A stretch of 64,000 nucleotides of DNA from Brevipalpus yothersi (GCA_003956705.1 QZCP01000008.1:8028-72027); one strand, 5' to 3'; numbered from the stretch's first letter, positions 33,828 through 47,100 are shown. Notes: generated by a model from the letters alone, not told the origin. Made by a program: numbers and translations.

Positions 33828-34707
33828 GGATCAGGTAGATCCATAGTAAAGGTTAATCTTGTCCATACTGAACAATTGTTGAGAACTCAGTTCTCCATTT
33901 TACCATCTTCTCGCACACTGCTTGTTGCAGTCACTTAATCTCTTGATAGATCTTTTGTTCGCTGAACAAAGATTGTTTTTTGCAGCTTCTTCTTCTTCTT
34001 CTTCTTCTTTGCTTGTCACTCGTGGAAACAAGTAGTTTTGATTCTTAAGTCTTGGTCACTCGCGGAAACCAAGCACGTTGAAAATCTTGGTCACTCGTGG
34101 AAACCAAGTGTGTATTGATACTCTTAGTCACTCGTGGAAACTAATTGTTCTGAAAATCTTGATCACTCGTGGAAATCAAGTCTTGATCACTCGTGGAAAT
34201 CAAGTTGTCTCAAATCTTGGTCACTCGTGGAAACCAAGTGTCTTTTTCTCCTAAATCTTGGTCACTCGCGGAAACCAAGTAGATTCTTTAAGTCGCCATA
34301 GCCTTTGGTGCATTTAGCTGCTGCAAAAGTTTCTCTCCGATAGAGAAAAGTTGATTTGGTTAGGACAGAGTAGGTGTGTAGTGTATGTCTTCTTAGTTGA
34401 CTCAGGTAGAGTCATAGTTTAATTGATTTCAGGTAGAATCAATTGTGTTTAGTGCTATTTCATTTGATTTAAACCCAGGTAGGGTCATTTAGTTTCATTT
34501 CTCTCTGGACAAAACAACCAGAAATTTCATTCGCTTCAAGTTTCACTGGATCAAACAACCAGTAAGTTTCTTTGCTTCTCTCAATAAGTTTTTGCTGGAC
34601 AGAAAGTTCCAGAAGTTTCATTTGCTTTCTCGATAAGTTTCTCTGGATAGAAATCCAGTAGTTTAATCCTCTTTGTTCACTAAGTTTTCTTGGAAAAGAA
34701 GTTTCCA
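33828..34707 (+). ncRNA. Structured 5' leader with loop-conserved hairpin families
   Basis: The untranslated leader contains several families of small hairpins. One has loop AGGTA and different perfect stems: GGATC/GATCC (33828-33842), TGACTC/GAGTCA (34398-34414), a bulged AATTGATT/AATCAATT (34421-34445) and ACCC/GGGT (34473-34485). Another has loop A(C/T)(A/C)AAACAA with stems TCTGG/CCAGA (34504-34522) and ACTGG/CCAGT (34545-34563). A third has AGAA-rich loops: CTGGA/TCCAG (34595-34612), CTGGAT/ATCCAG (34643-34658) and TGGAAA/TTTCCA (34691-34707). TTTCTC/GAGAAA lies at 34330-34348. Changed stems with kept loops are covariation evidence for RNA structure. Function unknown; packaging, dimerisation or internal initiation are possible. 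Confidence 0.7.
34012..34278 (+). ncRNA. Array of eight hairpins with loop CACTCG(T/C)GGAA
   Basis: Eight copies start at 34012, 34051, 34086, 34123, 34158, 34182, 34216 and 34256. The 11 nt loop is CACTCGTGGAA in six and CACTCGCGGAA in two. Stems are CTTGGT/ACCAAG (four copies), CTTGAT/ATCAAG (two), CTTAGT/ACTAA (one, five pairs) and the shortened CTTGT/ACAAG (one). Changes in one arm are matched in the other, so pairing is maintained while the sequence varies. Spacers between copies are unrelated A/T-rich DNA of 1 to about 20 nt. It lies in the leader of the retrotransposon, about 850 nt before the start codon. Confidence 0.85.
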
Positions 34708-35130
34708 GTGTCGTCATTTCCGTTTCCGTTGACCGCCATTTTGTACTCCAGTTACAAGTTTAAGTAGGTCGCCAGCAGGGGCACTACTAAACCAGTTTGT
34801 CAAGTTGTGAGCGTGTGTGAAAGCTCAACTCTTTTCAGTCATCAACTGACTGTTGATCAAGACACTGCGTTGTCTATTTCCGCTTCCTAATTTTGCTTCT
34901 TTTTGAAGCGCTTCTTTTCTTCAATCAATTAATTTGATTGTCCATTTGTGGACTCAGTCCACTCGACACTACTGTTTGATAGAGAAGTCCACAACATAAT
35001 TGTAGGACCGAGTGAGAGTTTCACCATCTTCCTCCTCCGGCTCCTTTAGAAACACACGTTTTCTAGGATCTTTCATTTTTCATTTTTGACTTCTCCGATT
35101 ACTCAGTAATCTTTTGTGTTGAGTTCCACA

Positions 35131-38100
35131 ATGGTTGTTACACTTCGTTCAGGACCAGGTCGTCCTAGTAATGCAGAAAGAGCTGCAAGAGCCGCTGCAG
35201 AAAATGAAGCTGAGAACCGTCGAGTTCCTCAGTCTGATAATAATGTTGAATCAGCAAACAATGCTGTTCCTGCTCAAATACAATTCGAGGCTCCTACGCC
35301 CGATGATACTACTCCTTCAGTAAGTGCTTCTCAGATACATGGTGCCGCCGGTACTCATGATACAAGGTCAGAAACCTTATTACCGAATATATCGGCTTCA
35401 GTTCTTAAAGATTTGCTCTCAGATCATGGTGTTATTGATCCCATGCCATATTCTCATGCTGTACTTAGATTTAAGCAGATTCTCAATACTCTTAGTGAGC
35501 TCAAAAATGTTTCAATAGATTTCAATTCGCTTTCATTAGATGATGTTAAGCTTTTTCCTTCTCCTCCTTGGATGATATATTTACGTCAACATGACGCTCG
35601 TGAAGAAGATATCTTCTATGTTCTCTCAGACATTGGTGTCCGTAACGACACAATTCTAAAACAGTTAGATCCGATTATCATTGAAAATTCAGATATTTGT
35701 CACGCCACAAAAGATTTGCTCTTGTCTTATCAAGATAGTTTATTTGGTCAGCTAGGATCTTCTCGTAATTCTATTGCACGCAATGTAGTTTCTCGCAATC
35801 TTCCTTCTCGTAATGAAGAATCTTATTATGCTAGCAATCAACATGTTGAACAGCCGGATTCACATGTTCTTCTCCCTTCTCAGGATCTTAATCGTAGCCG
35901 TCATTCACAGTATGTCGCTCAATCGAATCCCATTGATGATTCCTCTCGTTTGCCGCCCAATCAATCCCAGTTTAGGATTCCTTCTACTTCTCCTACTCGA
36001 GTTAAGTTTAACAAGTTAGTTTATACGATGGGATTGAAACCCATCAAAGATCCGTTCGCTTGGATTAATGAAGCCAGGTGGAAATTAATTAATTCTCCTC
36101 TTACTGATTCAGAAAGAATCATAGTTTTGAAACGTAATGCAATAGGTGATGTTCGTAATGCAGTTGTAAAAGTAGATCAGTTAGGTCTAACTAATTTTGA
36201 AGCCTATCTTTCCAAGATTCGTGATATTATTTGTACTTCTCCAAAGTTTTTTATGCTCGAAAATGAAATTCAGAATATGAGATACAATTCCAAAGATGAT
36301 CCCATAGAATTCATTCACAATTTAGAAGAGAAATTGAAACAGCGCTATAACTCTGATACTGTTGATCCAGAAAGAGTTCTTATTCTTCTCAAAAGTAAGC
36401 TTCCGAAAGAATTGCAACGCAAAGTTGTGAAAAAGGGTGCAAACCTAGACCTTGAATCGATGACCAATATTATGGTCCACAGTCACAATGACTTCAAAGC
36501 TGAGTCTCAGCTTCATCAGTTTCGTATGATGAAACAGCAGCAACGTCCGCCCGTGAATCATCACCCTCCTCATCGTTCGTATAATCATCGTCCTCCATAT
36601 CGTCATCATGATCGTCATCATGATACTCATCGAGCTCCAATGCCAGTTCAAAGTATCCATCGAGATACGCGTGCGTATCAGCCTAGATTTCCAACAAGGA
36701 AACCAGAAAATGTTACATGTTATGGTTGTGGTAAGACTGGCCATTACCGCACAAGTTGTCCTTTTAATCGAAATTCGTATCAACGTTCGAATCTTCCTCA
36801 AGCTCAGCCTGAATCTCGTGCTCCGAATTCAGCGAATAATAGTGCTCCTCATCCGAATTCCAATTGGCAAAAAGAGAAGACCTCTCTTATTGTGTTTAGT
36901 GATTTCTCTCATTTGGCAACGCCGCCACCATTTTCTCCCGAATCTGCCACCGCTGGTGAGTCAGAAGTTGAACATCTGTTCTTGCTAGAAGAGGTTTCTA
37001 GCCGCTCAAAGAAAAAGAAGAAACAATCTTCACCTGATTGTTTGGACGCTCTCCGTGAATCAAATTTGTTTGATCCTCCCGAACAAAGTAAAGAAGAGAC
37101 ACAGTCTCTTTCTCTCGCAAATTATCGTCAAGAAATGCTTCGTCAGTTTCGTGTTATGCACAACGTTATCCCTCGAATATTCCCGAAGTGTGAAGTTACT
37201 CTTCATTCTGCTACTGGTCAGAAAACAATTTCTGCTTGTTGTGACTCTTGCTCACATATCTCAATTATCGATTATGATTTAGCCGTAAGTTTAGGTTGGC
37301 CAATCATAGGTGAACCTCTCTCATTGTCAGGAATCGAAAATGTCGGTGTGACTACCGTAGGTTCTTGTTTCGTTCTCACTCGTGCAAACAATATGAAAAT
37401 AGGATTCTCTCAAGAAATTTTCGTACTCAAAGATTTTAGTACTCCTCTCCTCTTAGGATGTCAACTCTTAGCTCTATATGAAGCAGATATTAAGCTTCGT
37501 GCTTCAGGTCATCAAGTTCTCTCTTCCTTCCCTGTTAAGGCTCCTCTTAAGTTAGAAATGCGAAATTGTGACGAAGATGAAATTCGTCAAATCACGAAAA
37601 TGGGTCCTCCTCCCGAATTATCTGAATCAGAAATTTCCGATCAAAAAGTTATTAGTTCTCGTAAGAAATATGCAGTCGAAGAACTCGAACATAGTTTAAG
37701 TAAGTCTAGCAAACGTTCTCGTTCATCCAATTATTGTCTCTTGATTAAGTTTCTCTCCGAAGCCGAGACCAATCACGTTCTCGCAATTGATGACTCCTCC
37801 CACAAATCTTGGCCCGAATTATTCTCGAAACAAATTAGTTCTGATCTTGACCAATCGCAAAGAGAAATTATGCTCGATACCCCTATGGAAAAGCAACAAG
37901 CTTTTGCCAAAGATTCCTCCGATTTAGGATTTGTTCCTCATGAAAAATGCAATATCAAAATAGATATAGGTGATGAGATTATTCCTTATGAAAAACCGTA
38001 TCCTTGCTCCGCTCAAAAAAGATTAGCATTCTCTCAAGTTTGTTCTGACTTAGAATCGTCAGGTATTATTTCCGAAACCACAGCTCCAGGTGGTTCTCCA

Positions 38101-41100
38101 GCTCTTCTTGTTTCCAAGCCTGATGGGTCTTGGCGCTTAGTCGTTGACTATCGTGAGTTAAACAAACGCATCAAACGCAAACGCTATCCAATGCCTAGAA
38201 CTGATGATTTCCTCACAGCTCTCCAGAATAAGAAATATTTCGCTACTCTCGATTTACTTCATGGTTATTACCAATTAGAACTTCCTCCCGAAGAACGACT
38301 GAAAACCGTCTTCGTTACTCCTGATAAAAAGTATCATTATAATCGTTTGCCGATGGGTCTTGTTGACGCTCCTTTTTACTTCCAATATATCGTGAATACT
38401 ATGCTCGGAGAATATCAGTACAACATTTGCTTAGGTTATTTTGATGACATTTGTGTCTTTGGAAATTCATTCGAAGAATTAGTCGAAAATCTCAAGAAAG
38501 TTTTAGATCGTCTCATTGAATGGGGTTTTAAGGTTAAAATCTCCAAAACAAACTTTGGTTCGAAAGAATTCGAATTCTTAGGTCATATCGCTTCTGATGA
38601 AGGCATTAAGCCAAACCCTCGAAAAGTTGAACAACTTCTAGCAATTCCTCCTCCTCGTAATGTAAAAGAATTACAAAGCTTTTTAGGTCTCATCAATTAC
38701 TTCTCTCGCTACATCGAAAACTATTCTAAGATAGTTGAACCATTGTATCGTCTCGTTCGTAAAGAAAGAAAGTTCTCAATCACAAAGAATGATGTTCTTA
38801 TCATGGAACAATTGAAACAAGCTCTTGCTCAAAATTGCATGTTATATCATTTCGATCCGTCTCGAAAGACTCGACTAGCAGTCGATGCATCTCATCTCGC
38901 AGTTGGTGGAATTTTACTCCAGTATCATGAAGAAGATGATGCTTGGAGACCCGTCAATTTCTTTGGTCAAAAACTCAAGCCATATCAAGTTAATTATACC
39001 GTCAGTGAAAAAGAATGTCTTGCCATCATCATTGGTATAGAAAGAAACCGTCAGTACCTAGAAGGTATAGAATTTGAGATCCTTACGGATCATCATGCTC
39101 TCTGTCAACTCCCGAAAACTAAATTCAAAAACGGCCGAATAGAACGTTGGTCGATTATGCTATCAGCATATCGCTATTGTGTAGCCTATCTTGAAGGAAA
39201 AATTCATCCCGCAGATTGTCTCAGTAGAAATCCCAATGAATGGAATCACCGCAATGGTGTCTTAGATTCTAAAGACGAATATTTTAAGTGTTACATTACT
39301 CTCGATTATCCTCAAGTAGATTCTCAGTTAGAAAAAGGATTCCTCTCTCAGAATAAGCCCATGATAAATATAGATACCGTAGATCATGATCAATTTCAAA
39401 AGTATGCAGAAGGTCAGTCTAAAGCTCATTCCTCGATTATCGAAATTTTAAGAAAACAGTCTCCCTCGAAGTTATTCAAAAAGTATTCCAAACGTTATTG
39501 CCTGGTTGAAGGTTTACTCTATCGCAATCCCACTAGAAAACGCCCTTATTATAGGCTAATGATAGATGTTAAGTCTCTCGAAGAAATTTTCAAGTATGAA
39601 CACGGTGATCCTCTTAGTGGACACTTTGGTTTCGATAAAACCTATTTCAATATCTCTCGAAAGTATGATTGTCCCGGTCTGGTTGACCGCGTAAAGATTC
39701 TCAATGCATCATGCATTAAGTGCATGACTGGTAAATCGAATACTCATTCTGAAACAGTCAGACAATTGAAACCGATTGGAAAGTTTCCAATGCAAATCGT
39801 CGAATTGGACGTTATGGGTCCAGTAGAATCATCATCCAAACAAAATCAACTCATCGTAGTCATGGTAGATTCATTGACAAGATTTGTTTTTGCAAAAGCA
39901 ATTCGCAACCAGCGAGCTCCGAATATCATCAAGTTTTTAGAAGACACATTTCAACAATTTGGTTATCCTCAAATCATTCAAACCGATCAAGGAAGAAATT
40001 TTATGAGTGATGAACTCAATCATTATCTCAGTGAGAAGAAAGTTAAGCATCAAGTTTCCACACCATATCACCCTCAATCGCAAGGTATAGTAGAAAGAGC
40101 CAATGCAACTTTAGGTGCTCAAACTCGTGTCTTCCTGCAAGGAAAACCTATCAAATCTTGGGACCAATATGTTGGCCCATCAGTTTTCTCTATCAATAAC
40201 TCGTTGAATCGATCAACTGGTTATCCTCCTTCCGTTCTCATGTTTGGAACACAGTTCCATAAGCCTAACGATACTAATTATCCAGCAATTCCAGTAGAAG
40301 AAAACTTGCTCGTTATCAGACAGCAAGCCCGAGAAAAGTTATTAGCAAATCAGCTCAAATATGTTGAAGCTGGAAGTAATCCAGAAAGTCCTATCACTAT
40401 AGGCAAAATTGTCTTTATTAGACAGCATCTTGCGGAATCTGGAAAGAAATTCTCAAAAAGGTTTAAAGGACCTCTTCTTGTGCTCGATCGATTTGGTGCA
40501 GTTCTAACAGTGTTAGATATTGCAAAGAAAAAGAAATTCAATGTCAATATTTCCCAATGTAAATTATACAAGGGAATTCTCACTCCAGCAATGAATGCTG
40601 CAATCGCATCTCATTTTCCGTCCTCTTCTTCCGAACTTCCGGTTGAAAACACAGTTTCCTCTCAATCTGTATCTCACCAACCAGGTGATGAAAGTTCATC
40701 ATTACCTCTTCCTCACCATGTAGGTGATCGAAGTATCTCTTCCTCTCTAATTCCCGAAGTCAGTCAGCAGCAAGCTGAAACTAATGAGTATATTTCTGAC
40801 ACTGAATCATTTTCAGAGTCCAGTGTGTGTGAAAGAGAGCTAGTTTCTAACAAGCATCTGAGTGATATTTCACGTCAGTATGAAAGTGTATCATCGTCTG
40901 ATAGCGATGATGAAAAAGATCAAGTTCATACAAACAATGCATCTAACAAGCAAAAGAAAAATTCAGCTAAAGCAAACAATGCTCCAATTAAGCCAAGTAA
41001 TGTCAGTAAAAATGGAAAGAAAATTCCTAAATCCGCTCATCATAGTTCATCTCTTAGTAAGCACAAGCCTAAGGCTGTGAAGCAAGCTAGCCAGCTTGAA

Positions 41101-44100
41101 CACAGTTCAAACTCTGATTGTCATGAAAACAACTTTCTACATTCCAATGGTCAAAGTCCAGTTTCACCGAACCTTCTCGAAGATATCGAGATATTTGATA
41201 ATGATGCCGATAACAATCTCTCTGAGCCCATAGCTGCTCGTGTCAAACGAAGATCAGATCGTACGAATCGGATCCCTCAGCCTTTCCTTTACTCTTTCAT
41301 GATCCATGTAGGATCATCTCCCGATCAATCAGATACATCATTATCATCGACTCAGTCGATTCAATTCGATTCAGTTGACTTCCTGTCGTTCACTGGTGAA
41401 CATCTCTCTGATAGACATTGTCCAAATCAAATAGCTTTGGTTTCTACTTCCGTTTCCTCTTATGTCCATACTGTTGGAAAGTGTCTTAACACTTATCCAT
41501 TATACTCAAGCACTTCGTGCCATATCCTCTCAAAGTGGCCTGACCAGATAGGTCTAATAATAAGCTTATTCAACGCCTTTACTTGCTCCTCTTATGACCG
41601 TAGGTCATATTTCACTGGTTTTCCCGAGAGAAGAAGAATCTTCATCGAGGACTTGGTCCTCTTGTCCTCTCATTTCATTTTCCATCTCGAAAGAGTCATT
41701 ATCTCTCTTCTATTCTCTTCTCATTTGAATCCTCTTTGCCATAAGCTTTCAAGCTCATTTTCTATTCAATTTGAACCTCTCAATTTTGTTGAGAATCATT
41801 CTTTTCCATCCTTCAATTACTTACAATTGATTGTTCTTGAAAGTGAAATTATTCACATCTATTTCATCATATTCATTGATTATTGTGGCTATCTTCAGAT
41901 AGAAGATTTCAGCATTTGTGCTGTTGAAAAACATTTATGTGACATCAGTCTTGATCATCTCCATGAATCATCAGTGTTATCCTTCTGGACACGAACCAAC
42001 AACGTTAAAAGACGTATTTTTCTTCATCATCCTCATCACCATTGTGCTCCTATTAGTAGTGATTCATCACGTAGTTGTGCTTCATTTGCTTTCTCGCAAA
42101 GATTAATTAATAAGAACTTAGTTCTCGATGCCGCAAGAAACAACTCAGATAGAGTGTGTGTGTACACCATCAACAATTGGTTTCACCATCATTTGTATCC
42201 TCATCTTGATCTTTATGGTCGTCATTTACATTTATGTCATGAGTTTAGATCAGAACATAGTTCATCAGCATTATATTTACGATTAAGTACTCTGTACTCA
42301 AAAACAGTATTTTTCAATACTTTATCACTTCATTTCCGTCAACTTCCGCTAACCGGAAACTCAGTTTTTGCATCACTTCCTGTGATTTTTGGTCATCTTT
42401 CATTGCATATAGCAATTGATTCAAGTCAAATCTTGACTATATTTGGTATCCAACAGTATTATTCGAAAATACTCGGCATCAATCAGCCTTATTCACCAAT
42501 GTTCAGTTTGGTTCATCTTATTTTTCATCTCTTGCATAAAACAATCGTTTCAAGCCAGTGTTTGGCCACATTCAGTGTTTCCCATCATCAATCATTAATA
42601 CTCGGCGTCTCATTTCACTATTCAAGTATACTCGGCGTCATACACCATTTTCATCACCACCAAAAAGTGATACCATTTGAAAAAATTCAGCAAACTTTGC
42701 GTCATCTTAAGCAACATCCGTTTTCATCATTTTCGATCAGTAAGTCATTTGATCAGCCTCTTTGCTTTGCTGCTGCCAGGAAAACAGTTCCTGAGTCTAA
42801 TTTTGATACACATTCGATTGAAGATCAATCGCATTACTCATACACTGAGCAACCTTTACATTGTAAAGAATTACGCAAAACACCATCCGATATTTCATCA
42901 TCTCTGCTGCAATCAGCAGCATCGCTTTCCGCTTCTGCTATTAAACTTTGTACTGCCTTTGGCAGCTTGGTGATTGAAAAATTCAACAGATTCTCATATT
43001 ACGTCTATCCGTGTAGTATCAGTTTCACATCTTCTCAACATTTCATCATGTCTTCATCTTCCACTAATGAAGGAGACTCTGTCTCAATGGCATCTCTTTC
43101 AAAGATTATCCGTCTTATTCAGCGTCGAACAAAAAAGCTCAGTTTTCTCCAGCGTTTACCAGAACTCAGTTCTCATGGATTTCGAGAATTCCATGTAGAT
43201 TCTACCGACATGGTAGATCGCTCAGAACAATTTGTGTGCAAATTATGCAGTCATTTCATCCGTGGAATTAAGTGCTGTAGCCACTGTAATTCACTATATT
43301 GTGTCGCTTGTTTCGAACTATTGCAAAAGTTCAAAGTTATTCTTGAAGAGAAAAGAATCATCACAGGTAATGGTACATTCGCATGTCTTACCTGTTTGCC
43401 CTCAAGACAATTCACCGATGAAGGTATACCATCACCCGAAATACTCGAAATTTATGGCTCCGCAAAATTTCATTGCCCTCGTATTAATTGTGGTCAAAAG
43501 TTCCTTTATTCTGAACTCAATCAGCATGTAGCTGAATGTCGTCATGGTATTATATTCGATCCTCCAGATTTCGATCTTGTTCACACCAATAATGATGTCG
43601 ATGGTCTCGACAAACACATCGAAGAAGCAAGAGATAATTCACCAAGAATTGTTGCCATTTCACCTCAGCCACATCGAGAAAACAGTTCTCAATTTCGTGC
43701 TCTTCCCTCAACCGAAGTTTATCGTGGATCTGAACTGCATGTAGCAGGTCCAAGTGGTTCTATCACCGATCAATTCTCTCAAACTCAACCGAAAGCAGTC
43801 GTTAGTGAAGTTATTCTCTCAGAATGGAATACTCTTCCCTCAGATGTTGCATCTGATCCAGGTTTCCTAGTATCATCCGATGATCAGTCTAGTGTCTCTT
43901 CGAATCGTAGAAGAACACCATCAGTTGGAAAACGTAGTCGTCCCAATGATCCAGTTCCTGAGCCACAGTCTCAGTCAGATAGTTCACATTCTTCTCCAAA
44001 AATTCCTGCCAGGGATTCTCCTCGGAATATTTTCCCTTCTAGACAAGAAGCTCGTCTTGCTGTCACTGCAGAAGCAGCAGCAGTATTTGCACCTCCAACA

Positions 44101-47100
44101 ACAGTACCGTCTTCATTTACATTCACTCCTTCAGAATCCGAAGAATCTCCAGCCCTATATGCTGCAGCATTATCTCGCTCTCAAGCATCAGCATTAACTA
44201 CCGTTAAAACTACTTCATCATCTTTAGCACCCATTGCTAGTACTTCTGCTGTATCCACACCATCAACGGCTCCAGCCGCATCCACTTCATCAGTCAATTT
44301 ACCTTCTCGAGCCCGAAGATATCCACCGGGTTATACTTTCAAAGATGAACAAGAGAAAACTACTGCTTGGAGAGAAGCAGTAGATGATTATTTTACAGGA
44401 GGCTATCCTGATATAACTCCATTTGTCACTGGTTATCTTGGATCCTTATCTGAACGTCGTAGACGTGCTGAATTAGAAGCCGCAGCTTCTGCTCAAGCAT
44501 CAAATCCTCCAGCATCCGCAGCATCTTCATCATCATCGAGCCCAAGTTCTCGTACTTCTTCTCGTCCTCAATCTAGAGCTTCTAGCTCAGTTCAACCTCG
44601 ATATTATCGACGTGATACTCAATCATTTCAACGCGTTCCAGCCGTACCTGTTCATATTCATACTGATATTCGCAGTCAACTTCAACCGTATCAAATCACC
44701 GAAATGAATCGATATTTCGAACGTCTTCGAATCACTCCTCAATTTTCATCTCATCATGATGGTTTTGTTGACGATACACCTCGTCATCGTCAACGCGTAT
44801 ATGTTTGGCGTAATCGTGTCCCTACTCCTCCAGCTTCTCTTGAGCCATGGATGGAGCGAATAATAGAACAAAATCAAGATATTCGATTCCCTTATGACTC
44901 AGTCATAGGCATTCATGCTGAATGCATATTGGTTCAGTTACCAGGGGAAACTCGTCCCTCTCTTAGATGTGCTTGGTTGTCCATCGTCCGCAATAATGGC
45001 GATGTTATCTTTGAAACTTTCATCAAATATAGTCGTGCTTATATTAAAGAATTCTTCCCTGAAAAGAACGGTATAACATGGAATCATATCCGTTATGCAA
45101 GCTCTCCAGCCGCTGTTAGAAAACAGATGACTGAATACATTTCAGTAGCCAGCAGAATCGTCGCCGCTTATCCAGAGCAAATGCTCAGTACTCTTGGATT
45201 CTCCAGAGATCAAATTCTCATCATTCAACCAAAACTTGTGGATTTATCCGTTTTCTATTCTCCACTACTTTCACTCAATCCCTTTAACTTCAGATGCATC
45301 ATTCATCTCTTATCGAAAGGCCACATCACTTTTCCAGTGCCTCATGCTCCTACATTCACAGCTCGATTAGCTGTCAAAGCTTATTTCCTATGCCGTGATC
45401 TTATCGAAGGTCCAGTTTGGCAATGGTCTCCAAATACATTCATATGTAAAAGAATGGCTCTTATGTTTCAAGGAAACAACAGTTTCCCGGAAAGATTATT
45501 TTATTCCTGCGCTTATTCTCGCAATGATCAGCTTCCTACATGGAACACTGGTATTCCCTATTGTGATCCAACTCAATGGAGAAATCATCATCCATCACCA
45601 GATGATGATGAAACAATGAATATTGAAGTTCGCATCGCTCGTCGAGCTCCTGAGCGTGATCCTGATGATTGGTTTGTTTCAGGACAGAATTTTGAACCCA
45701 TTGATTGGGATAATGTGCTCAACAATCAATATCAAGAAATGCATCCTGAACCTCCGGTTCAACCTCTTCCAAACTATAGTGAAGCTGAAATTCAGCAAGC
45801 TCAAGATTTAAGTATCCGGCCAGAAGAACAAGTAGTTCCAGAAGCCGCTCCTCGAAAGGAATCTCCTCCTCCATCATTTGCTTCAACAGTTCCGATTCCA
45901 TATTCAGAACTCAGTTCAATCAATCCTACTCTATCTGCTATGTCAGATGAACAATTTGCTCAACATTTAAATGAAGCCACTGAAGCAATAGCATCTTCAG
46001 CCGCAAATAATATATTTGACAACATAGGTCAACCTCCAGCTAATCCTGAAATCGAAGCTCAAATCATGAGCGATGTTCAGGCAATGTCCCAAGAAATGGA
46101 AACTCGTTCCGATGCCTCGAATGGATCGGAGACACAGTCTCATCGTATGGATTATAATCCTCCTTGTTCACCAATAAGTCCAGCTCCCGCCGAAAGTTCT
46201 GAAATCGAGACTATGTCTCATTCAGTATCTCAAGTCTCAAATGACCAAGTATCATCAACATGCTCTCAAGTGCCACAATCATCTCAGCTCAATCCTGCCT
46301 CTCAAGCATCCAATTTATCATCAAATCCTGATGATACTCAGCATTCAGGTGACAATCCTAATACTCAGCAAACCACCGAAAATATTAATACTCAGCATTC
46401 CAATGAAAACGCTGATACTCGGCGCTCCACTGATAATAATACTCAACATCCAGTTGATGGAAACAATCCACCCAGTACAGATAGTACTCACCAATCTAAT
46501 GAATCTCCAGCAGGAGAAATTATTCAAAAAACTCCAGAACAAGCTGAAGAATCTCAGCATCCGAAATCAACTTCTCCTCTTTCGGTAAATCCCGAAAAGA
46601 ACAATGCTCAGCTTCCCTCATCATCAGCATCAGTATCTACTGATAATTCTCAGCCTTCCACTTCATCAGCATCCGCTGAATCTCAGCATCGTCCAGGCTC
46701 TGCTGCACGCACACAGCATCCTCCTATCACTACTACACTAATCGAAGAAGTTCGACCATTTACTTTGCCAATATCTATTCCTCGCCGATCTTCTAGGCAA
46801 CAAGCCTCAACCACATCGTCACCGTCTGGACTTGATACTCAAGCCGCACCTAGAACTTCTCCTCGTAATAATACTCCTCCAGTTTATAAAGAGTTTGGTC
46901 TGGTCTCACAGTCGAGCATTCCTCGTCCTCAACCTCGAACCTCATCGTCATCCTCATCTTCTAGACCAGCATCTCAAGCCAGCTCTCCTTCTCCTTCAAC
47001 GTCTTCCGGAACAGTATCACTGCTTGATCCTTCCGTTCGTCAGCCAACTAGGCCAAAGAAAGTCTCCGGAAAGAAGAAAAAGTCTTCGAAGTCCTCAAAA

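Noticed and set aside
34012..34278. CRISPR-like array
   Set aside because: The repeats are near-identical units with spacers, but units are inverted-repeat hairpins with compensating changes, spacers are 1 to about 20 nt, no cas genes are present and the context is a eukaryotic LTR element.
35116..35130. GTG start 15 bases upstream of the gag-pol ATG
   Set aside because: Eukaryotic initiation favours the ATG at 35131, which has an acceptable context; the upstream codons are only open sequence.
36445..36801. Minus-strand frames inside the gag-pol gene
   Set aside because: They are shadows of the strongly supported plus-strand frame and arise from its codon bias.
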